From positions 49,413,162 to 49,477,161 of the forward strand of contig CM066995.1 of NCBI GenBank assembly GCA_033977485.1: 64,000 nt of DNA, in the 5' to 3' direction. This document shows positions 9,676-20,919 of the stretch, one piece after another; position 1 is the stretch's first letter; each line of letters begins with the position of its first letter. Under the pieces are notes generated by a model, which was given only the letters and a program-made list of their open reading frames with translations, ran no database searches and was not told where the DNA came from. Source of the DNA: Hydrangea macrophylla (lineage: Eukaryota > Streptophyta > Magnoliopsida > Cornales > Hydrangeaceae). The position numbers were made by a program, and so were the translations under genes.

Positions 9676-12576
9676 TATAGACACCCCGATTTTGACCAAA
9701 CGTCGAATTAAGGAGAGTGTTACCTCCATATCCGATGATGATAAGGACCGAGAGATTTGAAGTATTCCAAGCTCTTCAGAAAGTTCTCCAAACGCGATAA
9801 AATTTTCACAGAAAAAAGAAATACCGGGTATTCAGGAGAATTCAGGAGTGAAAACATCACGTTTGGCAGAGATCCCCGAAAATAAGTTTTTTAGAAAAAA
9901 AAGGAGAAAAGAAAAGACCTAAAAGGGGAAGTTTAACGGAAACCGGCACACGACAGTTTTTGCGGCACTCACAGAATGCCAGACCGGCTCTCACTAAATA
10001 CCGCCGACATTTTTTGACTGCCGTTCGCTTTAACAGTCTGTATTTTGTGGTATAATACGTACATGTATGAGGATAAAACAAAAAAAATTGAAAAGTAATT
10101 TTGACAAAAACACGGCAATCAGCATTTTGAAACGGCTGTCACTGGGTGACGCATGGCACTTATTGAATGTCGTTGCGGTTGTCACAAAGTGCTGCAGCGG
10201 CATCCACTGACTGTTGTAAAGGATTTTTAACTGCCGCCTTCTGCAGCAGTCTGTCTGTTTTCAGGAATTACGTATTGTACCACCAAATGAGATATTTACA
10301 CCTGTCTTTTACTCCGAATTCACTGAAAATACCTAATTTTTTTTGTCTATAAAAGAAGAGGGATCTTCCTTGGGAGAAAAAAAAAAGAAGAGAGATACCA
10401 TAATATACCAAGAGATCACTACCACTATAACAACACACATTTGAGAGAGATAGAGAGTTTGGAGAGCTTGAAGAAGAGCTTGGAAGATCTTCAAAGTAGA
10501 GAAGCTTTGAGGATAGTTTGGAGGTGATCCTCTAACCATAAGTTGTTTCTTTTCATTCTTTCTTTTAAGCCTCTAATCTTCAAACTACTTAGTTTTCTTT
10601 GTTTCATTTCTTCTTGTTGTTTATACTTCCCTCTTGAGATTCTTAGAGATCCTCAACATCTCTCTTGAAAACTCTTGAGTTTGATCCCTTGATTCCATGT
10701 AAGCTTGTGCTTCCCATGGAAGACTTAAGGTTGATCATCTTTTATATAAGGACAAGTGGATGAATCCAAACCCTTACCATGGTTTAAGTTCCCTAACTTA
10801 GAGTTCTCATGGAATCTCTTTATATTCCTTGAAGACTCATGAGTATTAGTTATATCTTCATCTCCAATGACCATCAAAGGGTAGGAGAAGGTAGTTTGAG
10901 TCTAAGCCTATCTCCATGGTTTAGATTCATCATCTTGAGATTTCGAGAAGTCTATTCGTACTTCATTTAAAATCTACAAGTATAAGGGTCTTTAGTCTCC
11001 AATGACCATCAAATGGTAGGAGAAGTAGTTTGGATTAAGCCCAACTTCATGGTTTAATAGTTGGGGGTCAACAAATAAAGTTGAACTTGACAATGAAAGC
11101 AGTGAGATCACAACCAGTTTTGATCATAGATTTTTAGTTGATAATCTAACTGTTGTAATTAAGTGAAACCAACGGGAAAGTGTCTATAACTCAAAGTTCT
11201 ACCACTGTAATTTTTGTTTTAAGGAGATTTCATGTTTAAAGTGGTTTGGTCATGAGTTTTGTGAAGTCACTACAATCTGTCCAGAGTTTCAGAACAGTAA
11301 CACTCTTTTGAAGTAAGTAAATCAGAACCTTAATAAAGTATTTGTGACCCAAAATAATTTTTTCTAAGTATATTAATGTGTTAGGAAGTCACCCTAAAAA
11401 GAACAAATAATTTCCAATGTTTTTGCTATTTTTAGAAAATCATGCAAGAACTCTGGACAGGAGGTTGTAGAATGCTGAGTGATGTCTAGTTTTTGTCCAA
11501 TTCTCGGAGATCCAACCGTTGAAACTTTGATTTATTTTTTGGGTTAAAAACTAGGCACACAGAGGCATCTTGTGCCCAAAATTCATCAAGATCAAACCAC
11601 GGGAACCATGCTTTTTATTTGTTTGAAGTCATGATCTGCTCTCAGCAATTTCCAGAATTCTGCAATAGTTTTAATCAATCTTAATAATAATGGCTTAGAT
11701 GATATCTTCATGAGTTAAGGTTCAAACCATGTCTCAATAATGATTAGTTAAGCTTGAACTCAAAGTTTAAGTGATCTAAATCATTGAGTATTTCATAATT
11801 TATTCTTGTTCATATAGATATTCATCCATATGGTTTGATACTTGTAATTAGGACTTATTTGCTTTAGATTTAATTACATTTGATAGATTTAAGCTAGAAA
11901 TTTAGGATTGTTATTTCTAACTTCATATCTTGTATACCATGTGGACTAACCCTTTGTTTTGTAGCGCTATTAAGGTATGACTTCTTGAATTCCTCTTTAG
12001 TTTATTTTAATTTCTTGATTTTGTCGATTTTTCGATCTCATGCTCGACACCTTAGAATTAGGACTTGTCTTATGTGAATACATGTGATTAGAGACTCTTT
12101 TAGGATTTTCTTTTGCTTGTATGCATTGCACGTTTAATATCGCGGCTGGATCCCGGGTAAGTTTTCTTATTCCGTATTGCATATCATATTTCTTGCTACT
12201 TGAAATATGTGATTTTTGAATGATTTTTTTATCACCTGCAATCTTACACCCTTTAGACATGCTTTTGTAATGTATATTTATACATATGTATTAATTGAGG
12301 GCACATTTAAATTAATAATTCGATTAAAAGGATGTTAAGTAGAGGCCTATCGCGAGATAGGATGAGAAGGGGTGTCTTAGTTTGATGGACTCCTTATCTT
12401 CTCATTCCATAATCCCCGGACTTGATTAATCTTTGGTTCGCAAAAGATCAGTTTTCTTTTGAAATGGTTTCTTAATTTTTCCTTTTAAAAATTAAGTGGC
12501 AACTCATTGTTTCGTGTTTTAAATTGAAAAAGATTTTTTAAAGAAAAGCTGTGGGTAAGCAAAATGCGATATCCAC
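9676..12576 (+). mobile_element. Tat LTR shared between element 1 (3' LTR) and element 2 (5' LTR)
   Basis: The LTR follows a polypurine tract (GAAGAGGGGCAAAC, 9662-9675). It starts TATAGACACC (TGTAGATACC in element 2) and ends GATATCCACA, giving a terminal inverted repeat. It aligns along its length with 31338-33912, for example the AACTCAAAGTTCTACCACT block near 11190 and AGAGGCCTATCGCGAGATAG near 12342. A TATA box lies at 10348 (TATAAAAG). Upstream of it are two inverted-repeat clusters (about 9945-10020 and 10115-10255). The start TG has become TA, fitting decay of methylated DNA. The exact 3' end is judged only from the inverted repeat. Confidence 0.82.
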
Positions 12577-13529
12577 ATACGTGCTAAGGAGTTTTGTATA
12601 CCGGGAAAGGGATTACTTGAGATGATGATGATGCTCACTTATTACAAGACATGTAAACTCTTAATCGCTTTCAAGCAATTCCTCTTCATGTCCCATGACA
12701 TTTAGGAATATGTTAGATTTTGATTATAAGATTACATCTCTTATATCATGGTTAGCTAAGCATCATTGACCTTGTATGTATCCGAATTCATGAAAAGTAC
12801 GGTGATAATCCAATAATGTGATCTTCCTACCCAAAGAACTTGAGGTCCATCTTTGAAAACAAATAGATTTTGCTATCTTTTCCCAATGTTTTTGATCACC
12901 CTTTCGAGAAATCTTTTGAGTTCACCTTTCGATTAAAATTCCAAAACAACCTTTGTTAAAATATGTTCTCACATCCTCATCTTTTAAAGAACCCAAAAAT
13001 CAGAGGAACTATTTTAGAAGAAAATCTTTTCGAATGAATTCTAAAACAAAATTTCAACCTGATCAATGAGAAATGTTTTATACCCTCATTTGCAAAATTC
13101 AAAATTAATGAGAATTGTCTTTTCTTACCATTCTAAAAGAAAATGCTTTTTAAATTCAAAATCTTTGAAAGGGTTGTAAGGGTCACAATGAAAGGAGAAA
13201 TTATTGCACTTGACATAAGTGAGTATTTTATGTGCTTATGTGTTTACGTGGTAGGATTAGAATTTTTTTCTTTTATTTGGCATATTGAGTAGGCACACAC
13301 GCATACATGCATTGCATCCGTATGACATATGAACCATCTGTAAAAAGAGTTTTCACTTTACCATGGGTCTTTCAAAACAAAATATATATATGTGACAAAA
13401 GGAAACGAATAAAAGTTTTTTTTTAAGAAAAAATTAAACCTTTTTGTAGGGGCAAAAATAGCATCAAGTTCAGATCAAGCCTTGTTTAAGGATCCCACAG
13501 CAAGGTTAGTAAGAAGGGAAGACACTAAA
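12577..13529 (+). other. Leader between LTR and gag, element 2
   Basis: No gene seen. A primer binding site is expected directly after the LTR. TGCTAAGGAG at about 12581 could be a decayed Tat-type site, but this is not convincing. A possible splice acceptor (TTTTTGTAG|GGG near 13449) precedes gag. Confidence 0.45.
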
Positions 13530-15264
13530 ATGGCAGCAGAAAGGAACAATGAGGAAGTAGCAGGGTTGAGAACGCTGGTAGAACAACAAGCAGAGCAAAT
13601 GAGGCGGCAAGCCGAAAATATGAACCGTATGATGGGAATGATAGAAGCACTGAATCGCCGACCACCGCCTGTAATTCCACCGATTATGGACCCACCTCTA
13701 GGGGGGAAGGAGATTGGTTTGATGATCAGGAGGCATAATGAACTGATGCGCTGCAAGCCAATAAAGAAAGGGAGAAAGTTGAGAAAGAGAGGCTACTGAC
13801 CGAGAAGATAGATAAGCTGGAAAGGGTAATGCGCAAGGCCCATGGAGTTGAAACTTATTCGCTAGAACTAGAAGGTTTATATGATGGGGTCTGTGAGGTA
13901 CTGCCTACTGGATTCAAAATTCCAGTCTTTGACAAGTTTGATGGAACCAAAAACCCTCGGAGTCATATCCGAATGTGCATAGGCACCTTTCAGCCAAGTG
14001 GTTTGAGCGCAAACATGATGGCTGTCTTGTTCCAGTAGACATTAACCAGAGCCGCACTGTCGTGGTACCTTACATTAGAGTCGAGCAAAACTCGGGTCTG
14101 GGAAGAAGTGATCAAAGCATTTCACTACAACAAAAAATCCTTATTATGACTTTAAAAAAGAGTCATAAATGTATATTTATGACTCTTTTTTAAGCTTTTA
14201 AAATAAGTCATAACATTGCAGTCATAAATAAGTTCAAGTTTGTTAAAAAAGTCATAAATAATTATTACTTTTACAACAGTTCTAAAAAAATAGTCATAAA
14301 AAATTAGTGCTTTCAAATTGTTTATGACTATTTTTAATTTTTTATGACTATTTTTTAATTGATACAGTCATAAATAATCTTCAAAAAAGTCATAAATAGC
14401 CTTTTAAAAAAGTCATAAATAATCTTTAAAAAAGTCATAAATAGCCTTTTAAAAAAGTCATAAATAATCTTCAAAAAAGTAAAAATAACCCTTTAAAAAG
14501 TCGTAAATAATCTTCAAATTAGTCATAAGTAACCATTTAAAAAGTCATAAACAATCTTCAAAAAAGTCATAAATAACCTTTAAATAGTCATAAATAATAT
14601 TTAAAATAGTCATAAATAACCTTCAAAAAGTCATAAATAATCTTTTTATAGTCATAAATAATCTTCAAAACAGTCATAAATAACATTTTAAAAGTCATAA
14701 ATAATGACACTATTTATGACTTTAGTAGAACTATTGCTAATTTATGATTGTTTTTTATGAAACAGTCATATATAATATAAAACACATTTAAAGAAAAAAA
14801 ATATTTTGTTGATAATCCAACAATCAAGATTACACAATTCAAATACATCATCAAAACATGCATGTTACAAATCAACTCAAGAACCATATTCAGATATTAT
14901 CTTCCTTCCAACCAAAATTTTTCAATAATCAATCTAATAATTAGTTATGTACAAGAAAAATGTAACAGTAACCACTAAGTATGTATTAAACCAACAAACC
15001 AATAATGTATATGTAACATTGTTAAAAAAAAATAAAAATAAATAAATAAATAAATAAAAACAAGATCAGTGTCTATTTAAACTCTTCAATCTCCGCTAGT
15101 ACATCAACTTATTTGCAATATTTGTTCCATGTAGTCTAACTGTGTAACACTGAAACAAAAATGAAATCAATGTATTAGATTCTATATAACGAGTATATAA
15201 TTTTCTTAAATTGTAAAAATATAGATTACCTGAAAAAATGAAAAAATGTTGAAATTTTCAATAC

Positions 15265-15977
15265 TTAAATGTATTCTTGAATGAACTCAATGAACTCAAG
15301 TTGAAGTACATTTAGCTCGTGGCTTTCATATTTCACTTTTTGAGACAACTCTTTCATCTGAAAAAGTTCAGGAAAGAATGAGATGTTAAGGATGTATTCC
15401 CTCCCCACAATACCACCACCACCACCTCCAACACATATGAAAAAAAAAATTCCACAATTTATGAATCAAAGTAAAACAAGAAGAAGAGAAAATTTGGCGA
15501 CACATTTACAAAGAATACTATGATAATACCTTTATCTTGATAGATTTGGATGGATTCTCCATTATCACTTTCATGAAAAGTAACATATGGTATCCACATT
15601 CATAATTTCCTGGTTGCTTTGGTCCCTATGAATAAATGTATAACAAATATTAGACAAACAATAAATTACTGCAATCACAAGTCGTGGTAAAACTAACTTA
15701 TCTTGGAATGAATGTTGACCTAGAATTTCTAAAACTTTCGACAGAGTCTCCTCTATAAATAGAACCTCCCAAAAATTTCAAACAATGAAAACATACCCAA
15801 CAACAATTGAATAACCGCAACATACATTATATCAATACATTAACCATAACATACTAAGTATAATTTAAACAGCTACCATTATATCTACCATGTTTTTATT
15901 CAGATTTAATTACCTTTACGAATTGCCAAATTGGTTTTGGCCTTCTTTTCCCTTTGAAATTTAAAGCCTTGAGTCCA
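15265..15977 (-). pseudogene. Ulp1-like (C48) cysteine protease gene, 3' exons only, inside the CACTA element
   Basis: Three minus-strand exons with GT...AG borders join in frame: 15977-15914 (ending RRPKPIWQFVK), 15625-15530 (QPGNYECGYHMLLFMK) and 15357-15265 (ending EFIEFIQEYI, stop at 15267-15265). The block QPGNxECGYxxLxFM is the C-terminal catalytic region of plant Ulp1-type SUMO proteases, with the catalytic Cys in ECG; the W-FVK stretch just before and the EFIxEYI end also fit. The upstream exons with the catalytic His and Asp were not found, so only the C-terminal part survives. Ulp1-like genes are known passengers of plant DNA transposons. The family call rests on motif recognition. 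Confidence 0.78.
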
Positions 15978-16439
15978 CTTCAAGACAATATTAAAAGTTA
16001 AAATTAGATAATAAAACGTCACTTCAAGAAAATATTCTCACACACAACGATTACAACACGAAAAATTATTAGAAAATTCGATGACTAAGCGTCCACAACT
16101 TTCTATGATGCAACCACAATAAGAGGTAATTAATTATAATTCAACTTCTAAATGCAAGAATAAAACACCACAAAGAGATTCATACATCCACGTTTTTCAC
16201 AAAACTCTACTTCATAAGAGATTCATATATCTCAACTCAAATTTCTGTTAAAATTATATTAACAGCTACATGTTCACACAGATTCATAACCCACACAAAA
16301 TCACAGTCATAATTTCACAAAGTTTAACTATACATGAGAACTCATATCTTTCTATGTACAAATAAATTAATTTATATTAACGAACACGAAATCACACAAA
16401 AATATGATATAGCAAATACGCTTATTTTAACATTCATAA

Positions 16440-16887
16440 AACTGCTACTGTAATATGAATTTTCTGCCCAAACGGTGCAGAATTGGGAAAAATACCATTA
16501 GACGAAAGTTGTCCAGAATTGCGTTTCCTACAGGCCGCGCGGACAGAATCACGAAAATTGTAACGTATGATTTATTAGAAATTTTCTACTAAAATCTGAT
16601 CCATGAAAATCCCAAATCCGAAAATTGAATAATTGCTCAAATGTATATCCAAGGCTCATCTATAAATCTCAAATCATAACTTCAATCATTGTAAATAAAA
16701 ACCTAAATCTCATAACCCATAACCATACTAATTTAATAATCTATCCATTTAAATTTCAATCAAACGAGATTGAAGAAAACAACAAGTTAACTCACCGATT
16801 TAGGACTTCAATGTTGATGAAGATTCGCAAAACAATATTTGGGGTTCCTCTTTTCTTCTCTTATTATCTTCTTCTTCTTCTTCTTCT

Positions 16888-16929
<42 letters not shown>

Positions 16930-17423
16930 ACTGCTCTATTTTTCTCATGTCTCTCTTTTCTTTTCTTTTTGTTATCAAAACCCTAGGAGGTATATTATGT
17001 ATGTATATATGATACACCTACATATATTATAACACAAACACACAAAAGGCTAAAAATCCCGTTTTTTGTCTAGGGGCCTCACAAAAAGGCTTTATATGAG
17101 CCCGAAATACATTCTAAAGTTCTAAAATGAGTGACCCAATGGGTGTACATAACCCGGGTACTTAATTTAAATGTTAAAAACACAAATTAACACATTCACG
17201 GGCCTATAATCACTACAAAAAAATAAACACATCAATTCTTCAATGACTTGTTCAACTTAAGTTTTTTACAACTTAACTCCACCACTTAGCTCTATAAAAT
17301 TTCACACAATAATTAATGAATAAAATAAATACACACATATAAATAAATAACCAATTTAGGTTGTCTCATTATTTTGTTTTTTTAAATGAATATTTATATA
17401 AAGAAAATACGGGGTGTTACATG
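16440..17423 (-). mobile_element. Antisense Tekay/Del-type LTR fragment inside the CACTA element
   Basis: Read on the minus strand, it starts at 17423 with TGTAACACCCCGT, the usual start of Tekay/Del LTRs. About 880-980 bases in, it has a block (16545-16440) with TCGTCTAATG and CTGCACCGTTTGGGCAG, clearly similar to the LTR of the Tekay element at 35-45 kb. The distal LTR end was not found; it may be truncated or continue beyond 16440. Confidence 0.6.
16866..16927. repeat. (CTT)n(CT)n microsatellite
   Basis: A run of CTT units passes into a perfect CT run within the CACTA element. It makes spurious Ser/Leu and Arg/Glu open frames on the two strands. Confidence 0.95.
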
Positions 17424-17464
17424 TACGCCAAGTGAAATTTTATTTAAAATTTTATACAGCGCAC

Positions 17465-18115
17465 ATTTCCCTAATCAAGAATCTTAACTTTAAAAATCTT
17501 AACATATTATCTTTTTCACTATTTTTCCTAAAAAACAGTACTTTGATTCTAGAATTCAAAGAAAAAGAGTCAGAAAAATAAAGAATATTTATGACTACCC
17601 AAAAATGAAGTCATAAAAGTCTTGTTATTTATGACACTTTTCTAAATACTTATTATATATGACACTTTTCACAAACATGTCATAAAAAATCTTATTTTTT
17701 ATGATAATTTTCAAAAAACTGTCATAAAAAATCTAATATGATTCTTAATAAAATCTAAATTTTTGACACTAAAAGTAACTATCAAGTGTTAATAGTCCAA
17801 TTTCAAAAAGTAATTTCTTAAAAACTAGTCTCTCAAAGGTCGATTTAAGTGAAATTTCACTTAATATTCATGTAAAGATTTAGTGAAATTTCACATAATA
17901 TTCGTGTATGCCAAGTAAAATTTCACAAAATATTTTTGTACAGAGGACCTTTCCCTAATCAAGAATCTTAACTTTAAAAATCTTAGCATATTGTCTTTTT
18001 TTCACTATTTTTTCCAAAACAGTACTTACGTTTGATTCTAGAATTCAAAGAAAAAGAGTCATAAAAATAAAGAATATTTATGACTACCAAAAAATGAAGT
18101 CATAAAAGTCTTATT
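17465..18115. repeat. Direct duplication within the CACTA right subterminal region
   Basis: The stretch from 17465 (TTTCCCTAATCAAGAATC) to about 17635 is repeated from 17950 to about 18113, offset about 485 bp, with small differences. It explains the extended right subterminal array. Confidence 0.85.
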
Positions 18116-19298
18116 ATTTATGACCATTTTCAAAAAACTGTCATAAAAACTCTTATTATTTATGACCATTTTCAAAAAATTGTCATAAAAACTCTTATTA
18201 TTTATGACCATCTTATTATTTATGACTATTTTCAAAACAACTGTCATAAAAAATCTTATTATTTATGACCATTTTAAAAAAACTGTCATAAACAATCTTA
18301 TTATTTATGACTAATAAAAAAAATGGTCGTAAATAAAACACCACTTACCAATCTTATGACTATATTTGCAAAAAGAGTCATATATGTTAGAAAAAAGTAT
18401 TTGTTATGACTCTTTTTTTAAAATAGTCATTAGCCCAAAATAAAAAAAAGTCATAAAAAGGGTTTTTTCTTGTAGTGTTTGTGGCACAGTATAAGTACAA
18501 TTAGGACCTGGATGTCACAGTCCTAGATTTGGAGACCACTAGGCAGGGAAACAAAGAATCATTTGCTGAGTATTTGAGTAGGTGGAGAGGAAAAGCAGCT
18601 AAGATGGTACAGAGGCCATCCTAGAAGGATCAAATCCGAATGTTGATGAAGAACCTTCAACCTATCTACCAAGAGAAAATGAGATTCCAGTCGATCAACA
18701 CTTTTGTTGAAGTATTTGATGTAGGGACTCGAATCGAAGATGCGATCTAAGGAATAGCCAAATCGGTACAGAAGGCCGAACTATGGGTCCAATGGAGGGC
18801 AGTCGGGAGGTCACTCTGGCCCCACTGATGTCAATGCACTGAACGGGCTGGAGAGGAAATTTGACATAACACTAAGGAGAGGGGGGACAAACCACCGAGA
18901 AAATTCTTAGATCTGGGAGTATCACTGTCAACCGCTCTTGATAGGCTATTAGCGAAAGGGCATTTGGAACCTTGACCTCTACCAAATCCGCATCCGTCAA
19001 GTTTTCAAGGGGATCTCTTTTGCAAATTCCACCAATAGAAGGGCCACTCAACGGATCGGTGCCTGAGGTTAAGGCATGAAATCCAAGATCTTATTAATAA
19101 CAAAATGATATCAGAACCGCCTGCCAGAGCTACTAATGTCACGAGAAATCCACTACCAAACCACCATGCTGTACCACCATTGCAAGGTGCTTCGAAGGGA
19201 TGTGAAGGGGAAATGGAAGAATAGATGGATTGGTGGGTTCAGGAAACGGGCAATATAGATCAGATAGAGGATGATTTGTGGTACAAGAGTGATGAGAA

Positions 19299-20036
19299 GT
19301 GGGAACCAAAAATGAGAGTTGGGAAAGAGTTTCGGAGGCCGATAACTTGTGGATGAGAGAAGAAGTCAGTCGTCCGACCCGGTCAGGCAAACACTTCAAG
19401 CCGCATGAACTGGAAGAAGATCACCCAGGGAGGGATCTAGACAAGGGAAAAGGAAAAATGGATGAAGAAGCAGAGGAAGACAGGGTCCTGAAACAATTGA
19501 AGAAAACTCAGGCTAACATTACTGTTTGGGGCTTACAGATCGCTTCAAAACGTCACAGGCAGGCGGTCTTGGATGCTTTAAACCAATCTGACGTTTCCAT
19601 CGACGCAACACCAGAAGACCTCGTGGGAATGATCAGTAGAATTCCGACTCTGGCTATCACCTTCTCATCAGACGACCTACCTCCGGGAGGGCCTGCTCAC
19701 AATAAACCACTATATGTCACTGTTGAATGCCTGGGGAACACTGTACCTGCCTGTCTTTTTGACAATGGATCCGCGCTAAATGTGTGTCCATTCCGAACAG
19801 CTAAGCGCATGGATTTGGATGAAACAACGTTCGTACCATCTGAGCAGAAGGTAAGGGCATACGACAACACTCAGAATACGATCATGGGAATAATTCTCCT
19901 TCATCTAGTTGTCGGACCTGTGGAAAAGGAAGCCGAATTTCAGGTTATCGACATACCTGTTTCTTTCAAATTTACTGCTCGGGAGGCCGTGGCTAGACAG
20001 TTTGGGTGCCATACCATCTACAGTTCATCAGAAAAG
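19299..20036 (+). pseudogene. Tat aspartic protease region, element 2
   Basis: The frame contains LFDNGSALNVCPF near 19757-19795, the Tat version of the retroviral-type aspartic protease active site (DNGSA in place of DTGA). It is followed by TIMGIILLHLVVGPVEKE, a typical downstream strand. Near 19970 an extra A in the TTCAAATTTA stretch shifts the frame just before the LLLGRPWL motif, so protease is not fused to the downstream region. The N-terminal part (about 19299-19500) is acidic linker between gag and protease. Confidence 0.85.
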
Positions 20037-20620
20037 TCAAGTGTGTCTGGAAGAGCAAGGTCTGTGATAATCTCGGGGATAGTTGGGTTCGTCCATCTAA
20101 AGCTTCATCTAGCGCGCCGGTTTTGGAGGTACAATTCCAAGAAGATGAAATAGGTCTGGGAGGGTTCGAATTCATTAATATGTTGGAGGGAGAGAAGCTG
20201 AGAGAGTTCCTACCATTATATTTTGATCAGTACGCGAGTCCGCTGGTCGTTGTTATCATGAAGAAGATGGGTTTCTTCCCAGGTATGGGATTAGGTAATA
20301 ATCATCAAGGTCTGCTAGAATTTCCAAATATCGCCACTCAGACTCACACTCATGGCCTAGGCTATCAACCGTCAAAGAAGGAGCTGAGAGATAAGAAGAA
20401 GGCAGTTGATGCACCATTGGATCCATACCTGAAGACGTTCAATGGATACTTTGTGAAAAAGGGAGAAGATTTCCCCTTTTGTGGCTTCCCAGAACCAGGG
20501 GTAGATCAGAAGGACAAATGTATTAAGCCTGTGTTTGAGATCTTCTTCCCCCACGAGTTCTCTGAGTATCAGGATCCATACCTACAGGTACCTGTGAAGT
20601 CAGCTACTGTAAAAGATTAG
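20006..20620 (+). pseudogene. Protease C-terminus and G-patch region, element 2
   Basis: This frame continues the protease after the frameshift (VKCVWKSK). It then has a G-patch-like segment at about 20258-20365: MKKMGFFPGMGLGNN, ending HGLGYQPSKKE. A G-patch between protease and RT is a known trait of Tat-lineage polyproteins and is thought to bind RNA. The frame ends at TAG 20618. The next stretch (20645-20920) is a Glu/Lys-rich linker of 91 codons without a recognised domain. Confidence 0.75.
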
Positions 20621-20919
20621 ATCGGTGCGCTAGATGGCTCGGTCATGAAAAATCTATTAGGCGAGGAAAGCACAGAAGCCAAGGGAATAGGCCATGAAGA
20701 GGTCGTAGAAGACAAGGTCAGAAAAGAACATGCTGAGGGATTGGTAGAAGAGGTGCAAGACGAGAAAAATGACATGGGAAAACCCGAGAAAGAAGAAATG
20801 GAAGAGATTACCAAGACAGGGGAACTAGAGAGTGCTTCACCACCGATCTGGGAGGAGAAAGCAAAAAAGAGTGGGTTTTTGAGTCTAGTGATAGGTATCC
20901 CCCACACCCAGAGTCTGTA

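Larger units (their letters stand above)
14123..18477. mobile_element. CACTA (En/Spm-like) DNA transposon, non-autonomous, 4355 bp
   Basis: It begins CACTACAACAAAAAATCC and ends GGTTTTTTCTTGTAGTG, an inverted pair typical of the CACTA superfamily. The host sequence TTT (14120-14122 and 18478-18480) is duplicated at both ends, the 3-bp duplication expected for CACTA. Both subterminal regions (about 14150-14780 and 17585-18460) are dense in GTCATAAATA-type units in both orientations, as expected of transposase-binding sites. No transposase is recognisable. Inside are a Ulp1-like gene fragment, an antisense LTR fragment and a CT microsatellite. Confidence 0.95.
13530..19300 (+). pseudogene. Tat gag of element 2, split by a CACTA insertion
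   Basis: Gag begins near the ATG at 13530 (MAAERNNEEVAGLRTL, a coiled-coil-like N-terminus). It shifts frame at a G run near 13700 and continues with KIPVFDKFDGTKNPRSHI (from about 13905). The frame reaches 14122, is interrupted by 14123-18477, and resumes at the duplicated TTT with VAQYKYN; removing the insert restores the frame exactly. Beyond it, NKESFAEYLSRWRGKAAKM is typical gag, and a C/H-containing motif near 19020 (CKFHQ...KGHSTDRC) matches the Tat gag tail. Several stops (for example at 14038, 18509 and 18622) add to the split. The 3' border with protease is approximate. Confidence 0.85.

Noticed and set aside
12496..12510. TGGCAACTCATTG and TGGCGACTCTTTG (33836) as primer binding sites
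   Set aside because: Homology between the two LTRs continues past these points to the TATCCACA end, so they lie inside the LTR.
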